The translations under genes were made by a program, and so were the position numbers. Below the pieces are notes generated by a model that saw nothing but the letters and a program-made list of their open reading frames with translations, did not search any database and was not told where the DNA came from. From positions 1,922,001 through 1,986,000 of the forward strand of contig JAKNDB010000110.1 of NCBI GenBank assembly GCA_024305405.1: a DNA stretch of 64,000 nucleotides, given 5' to 3'. Shown piece after piece: positions 61,864-64,000 of the stretch. Each line of letters opens with the position of its first letter. Position 1 is the stretch's first letter. This stretch comes from Dirofilaria immitis. Taxonomy: Eukaryota > Nematoda > Chromadorea > Rhabditida > Onchocercidae.

Positions 61864-62690
61864 AAAAAAGGAAGAAAAAAATTTAAACGAATATGAACAA
61901 TCATAGTAACATTTCACACGGGGTAAAATCAAACGCGTCATTAATCCGAAGGTCGAAACAAGGAATTAAATCAGAAGGAAACGGATCGTTTTTTTCATTC
62001 CTTCGAAAGACAAAAAAACAATTTCGCATGATTCAATCAAATCAAAATTAAAATTCTATGGTGAACAAATCTTAATAATTTCACAAATAATTATATCTAT
62101 ATATTTCCAATGGCCTAATTATGCTGCTCATGTTCTTAAAGTAATTATATAATCGAGAAATTTTTTTAGAGCAAAAAAAAAAAAGAAAAAGGTGGAATAA
62201 AAGTAGAATTTTAGAATAAGAAAATGCAATGGAAGAGAAATGACGATGAGGAATAGATTAGGAATTTCAAAAAAAAAAAAAAACTCAATATACAGATGAA
62301 TAGTTTGTATGAGCCAAATGAATTGCTAAAAATTTAGTCATTGTAATTTAGTTTTATATAGACGCTCACGCAGCATGCACTATCATATAGTATAATAATC
62401 ATTATTTCAAATATCACTTTATAAAAAAAAATTCAAAATTTTTTTTTCTTTGATCATTTACATATGCAATAAAATATAAAATTAATTGGTAGTATGAATT
62501 AGACAAATAGAAAAGATAAATAATATTACATCGAGAAATGATAAAAAAGATGATGAATGACGAATAGTTAGGTTGAAAAAAGAACGAAATGGTCGTTTTA
62601 CTGATAGAATGAAGTGAACTTTATTTAATTATTTGCATTTGAATGCAAAATAAAAAATTCATCTTTTTACTATCGCTATTATTGCTAATG

Positions 62691-62764
62691 TATCATCATC
62701 ATTATCATCATCATCATTACTGCTTTTTTATTGTTATTACTATTATTATTGTTATTGTTATTAG
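62691..62764. repeat. (ATC)n and (TTA/TTG)n trinucleotide repeats
   Basis: Interrupted ATC units for about 38 bases, then ATT/GTT-type units for about 37 bases. Confidence 0.8.
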
Positions 62765-64000
62765 CGGAAATGAAAATTGAAACATTCCAAGAAATTTTAA
62801 GAAGTTATATCTAGAAATAAGATTGTTATCGATAACTCGTCACTATTATTATTGTTGAAATTTTCGAATATTTCAAAAGAATCTTACGAAATTATATCTA
62901 AAAATTGAAACTGATATCAACATCTTTAAACTTGACTTTTAATTACCAATCTTGTTCTTTTACATACATGTTCCAGCTATGAATTATTTTTCATCATGTT
63001 TATGGATAAGCAAAATTAACGAAATAGTTGCAACCTAATGATACTTGGCAGTTAATTAACAAAATTCATAAAATATTTATGTCAAAAATATTTTGGTCAT
63101 AAATTTCTTGTCAAGTTTCAGAATTGAAATGAAACAAACTATTACTAAATTAATTATCATTTTTAGCAATATTTATATCTTATGCTATTACAATAATTAT
63201 TATGGTTGGAATAAAATATTCTTGAGATAAGATTTTTTGCATAATTCTCTTACATCTGAAGTGTAATAATTTCATGAGCAAAAAAATTACTGTACAAATA
63301 ATTTTACAACAATTGATTGTGATTAAGATCAAATAACAAGTTCTTCGCAAATAGAGGGAATATTACTACTGACGAGGAATGTAGGAAAAAAATGAGCATG
63401 ATAATATGAGACATATATGTTTATTTATACGGATTGATTGTTCATTTTTTTATCTGTCGCAAATTATCACAATAATGAAAGAAAAAAAAACTTTCCCTTT
63501 TTTTCTTTTTATTGAAGCATGAAAGAGTAAAATCCTGCTATATATATCATGTATTAAATTTCAAAAATTTGATAAAAATAATAGGGCTTAACTGTTAAAT
63601 TATAGAGAATTTCACAAATCGAATGATCAGTTATATTCAAATGATGAAATTTTTAATAAATATTAAAAAACTTTTATGATATTTTAATTTTAAGTAATTA
63701 TTTCGAGTGATCATCTCTTCTTTAATACTTTCATAATTATATTTCAATTTCTCCAAAATTATTCTGAAAATCAAAAAATTTCACTGAACATTAATCATAT
63801 TGCTGTATATGATTCAAAACATTAAAAAAATTTCGATGGGAATTAGTCATAGCATAAAATTAATCATAGAAATTAGTCATATTGATGTTTTCGTTCCATA
63901 TTCCCGTATCTATCAATGATTGTTTATAAAAAAATTTTTAAGAAATAAAATTACAAGCTAAAGCATTAAAAGATATGATTATAATAATTTCATTATCAAC

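Larger units (their letters stand above)
61715..64000. other. 5' flank of the SLC4 gene
   Basis: Should include the distal promoter. 61715-62060 is somewhat less AT-rich, with a pyrimidine tract at 61800-61863. The remainder is AT-rich with no exon seen. No TATA or initiator can be singled out in such composition. Confidence 0.4.

Overview
The window looks like nematode nuclear DNA, most likely an AT-rich parasitic lineage of the filarial or spirurid type (the lineage is inference). It is roughly three quarters A+T. Four conserved animal genes are broken into many small exons with nematode-like introns (GT donors, short T-rich tracts ending in TTTCAG or TTTTAG). Several start codons sit a few bases downstream of such an acceptor, as expected for spliced-leader trans-splicing. 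I saw no bacterial operon, CRISPR array, rRNA, or tRNA that I could support.

Layout, all four recognisable genes on the minus strand. (1) 183-5864: the 5' two thirds of a plasma-membrane calcium ATPase (PMCA); its 3' exons lie left of the window. (2) 5.9-20.4 kb: a 14.5-kb AT-rich gap with a perfect 30-bp palindrome, a degenerate repeat and a microsatellite. (3) 20389-22636: a choline/ethanolamine phosphotransferase (CEPT). (4) 24.1-26.5 kb: exon-like pieces of an unrecognised minus-strand gene. (5) 28839-31567: a complete ERK5-like MAP kinase whose activation loop has T-Q-H where T-x-Y is expected. (6) 31.6-50.5 kb: a 19-kb gene-poor stretch with simple repeats, a duplicated CpG-containing palindrome, and one exon-like plus-strand segment near 46.1-46.3 kb. 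(7) 50531-61714: a full-length SLC4 bicarbonate transporter in 23 exons, with a 3.7-kb first intron and a possible second start in exon 2.

The strongest global observation concerns quality. All four conserved genes carry frame breaks, about 14 events in some 7.5 kb of coding sequence. Almost all are one missing base in a short homopolymer, and each conserved frame resumes at once. Splice phases close exactly once the bases are counted in. This fits a consensus with residual homopolymer indels better than four adjacent pseudogenes. Gene models here need frame-tolerant annotation.

Functionally, the window holds a calcium pump, an acid-base transporter, a phospholipid-synthesis enzyme and a signalling kinase. 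They share a strand but are separated by kilobases and do not form an operon. I found no convincing previously undescribed system. The points most worth following are the atypical MAP kinase loop, the two GC-AG introns, the SLC4 alternative start, the unassigned 24-26.5 kb gene and the 46-kb exon candidate.
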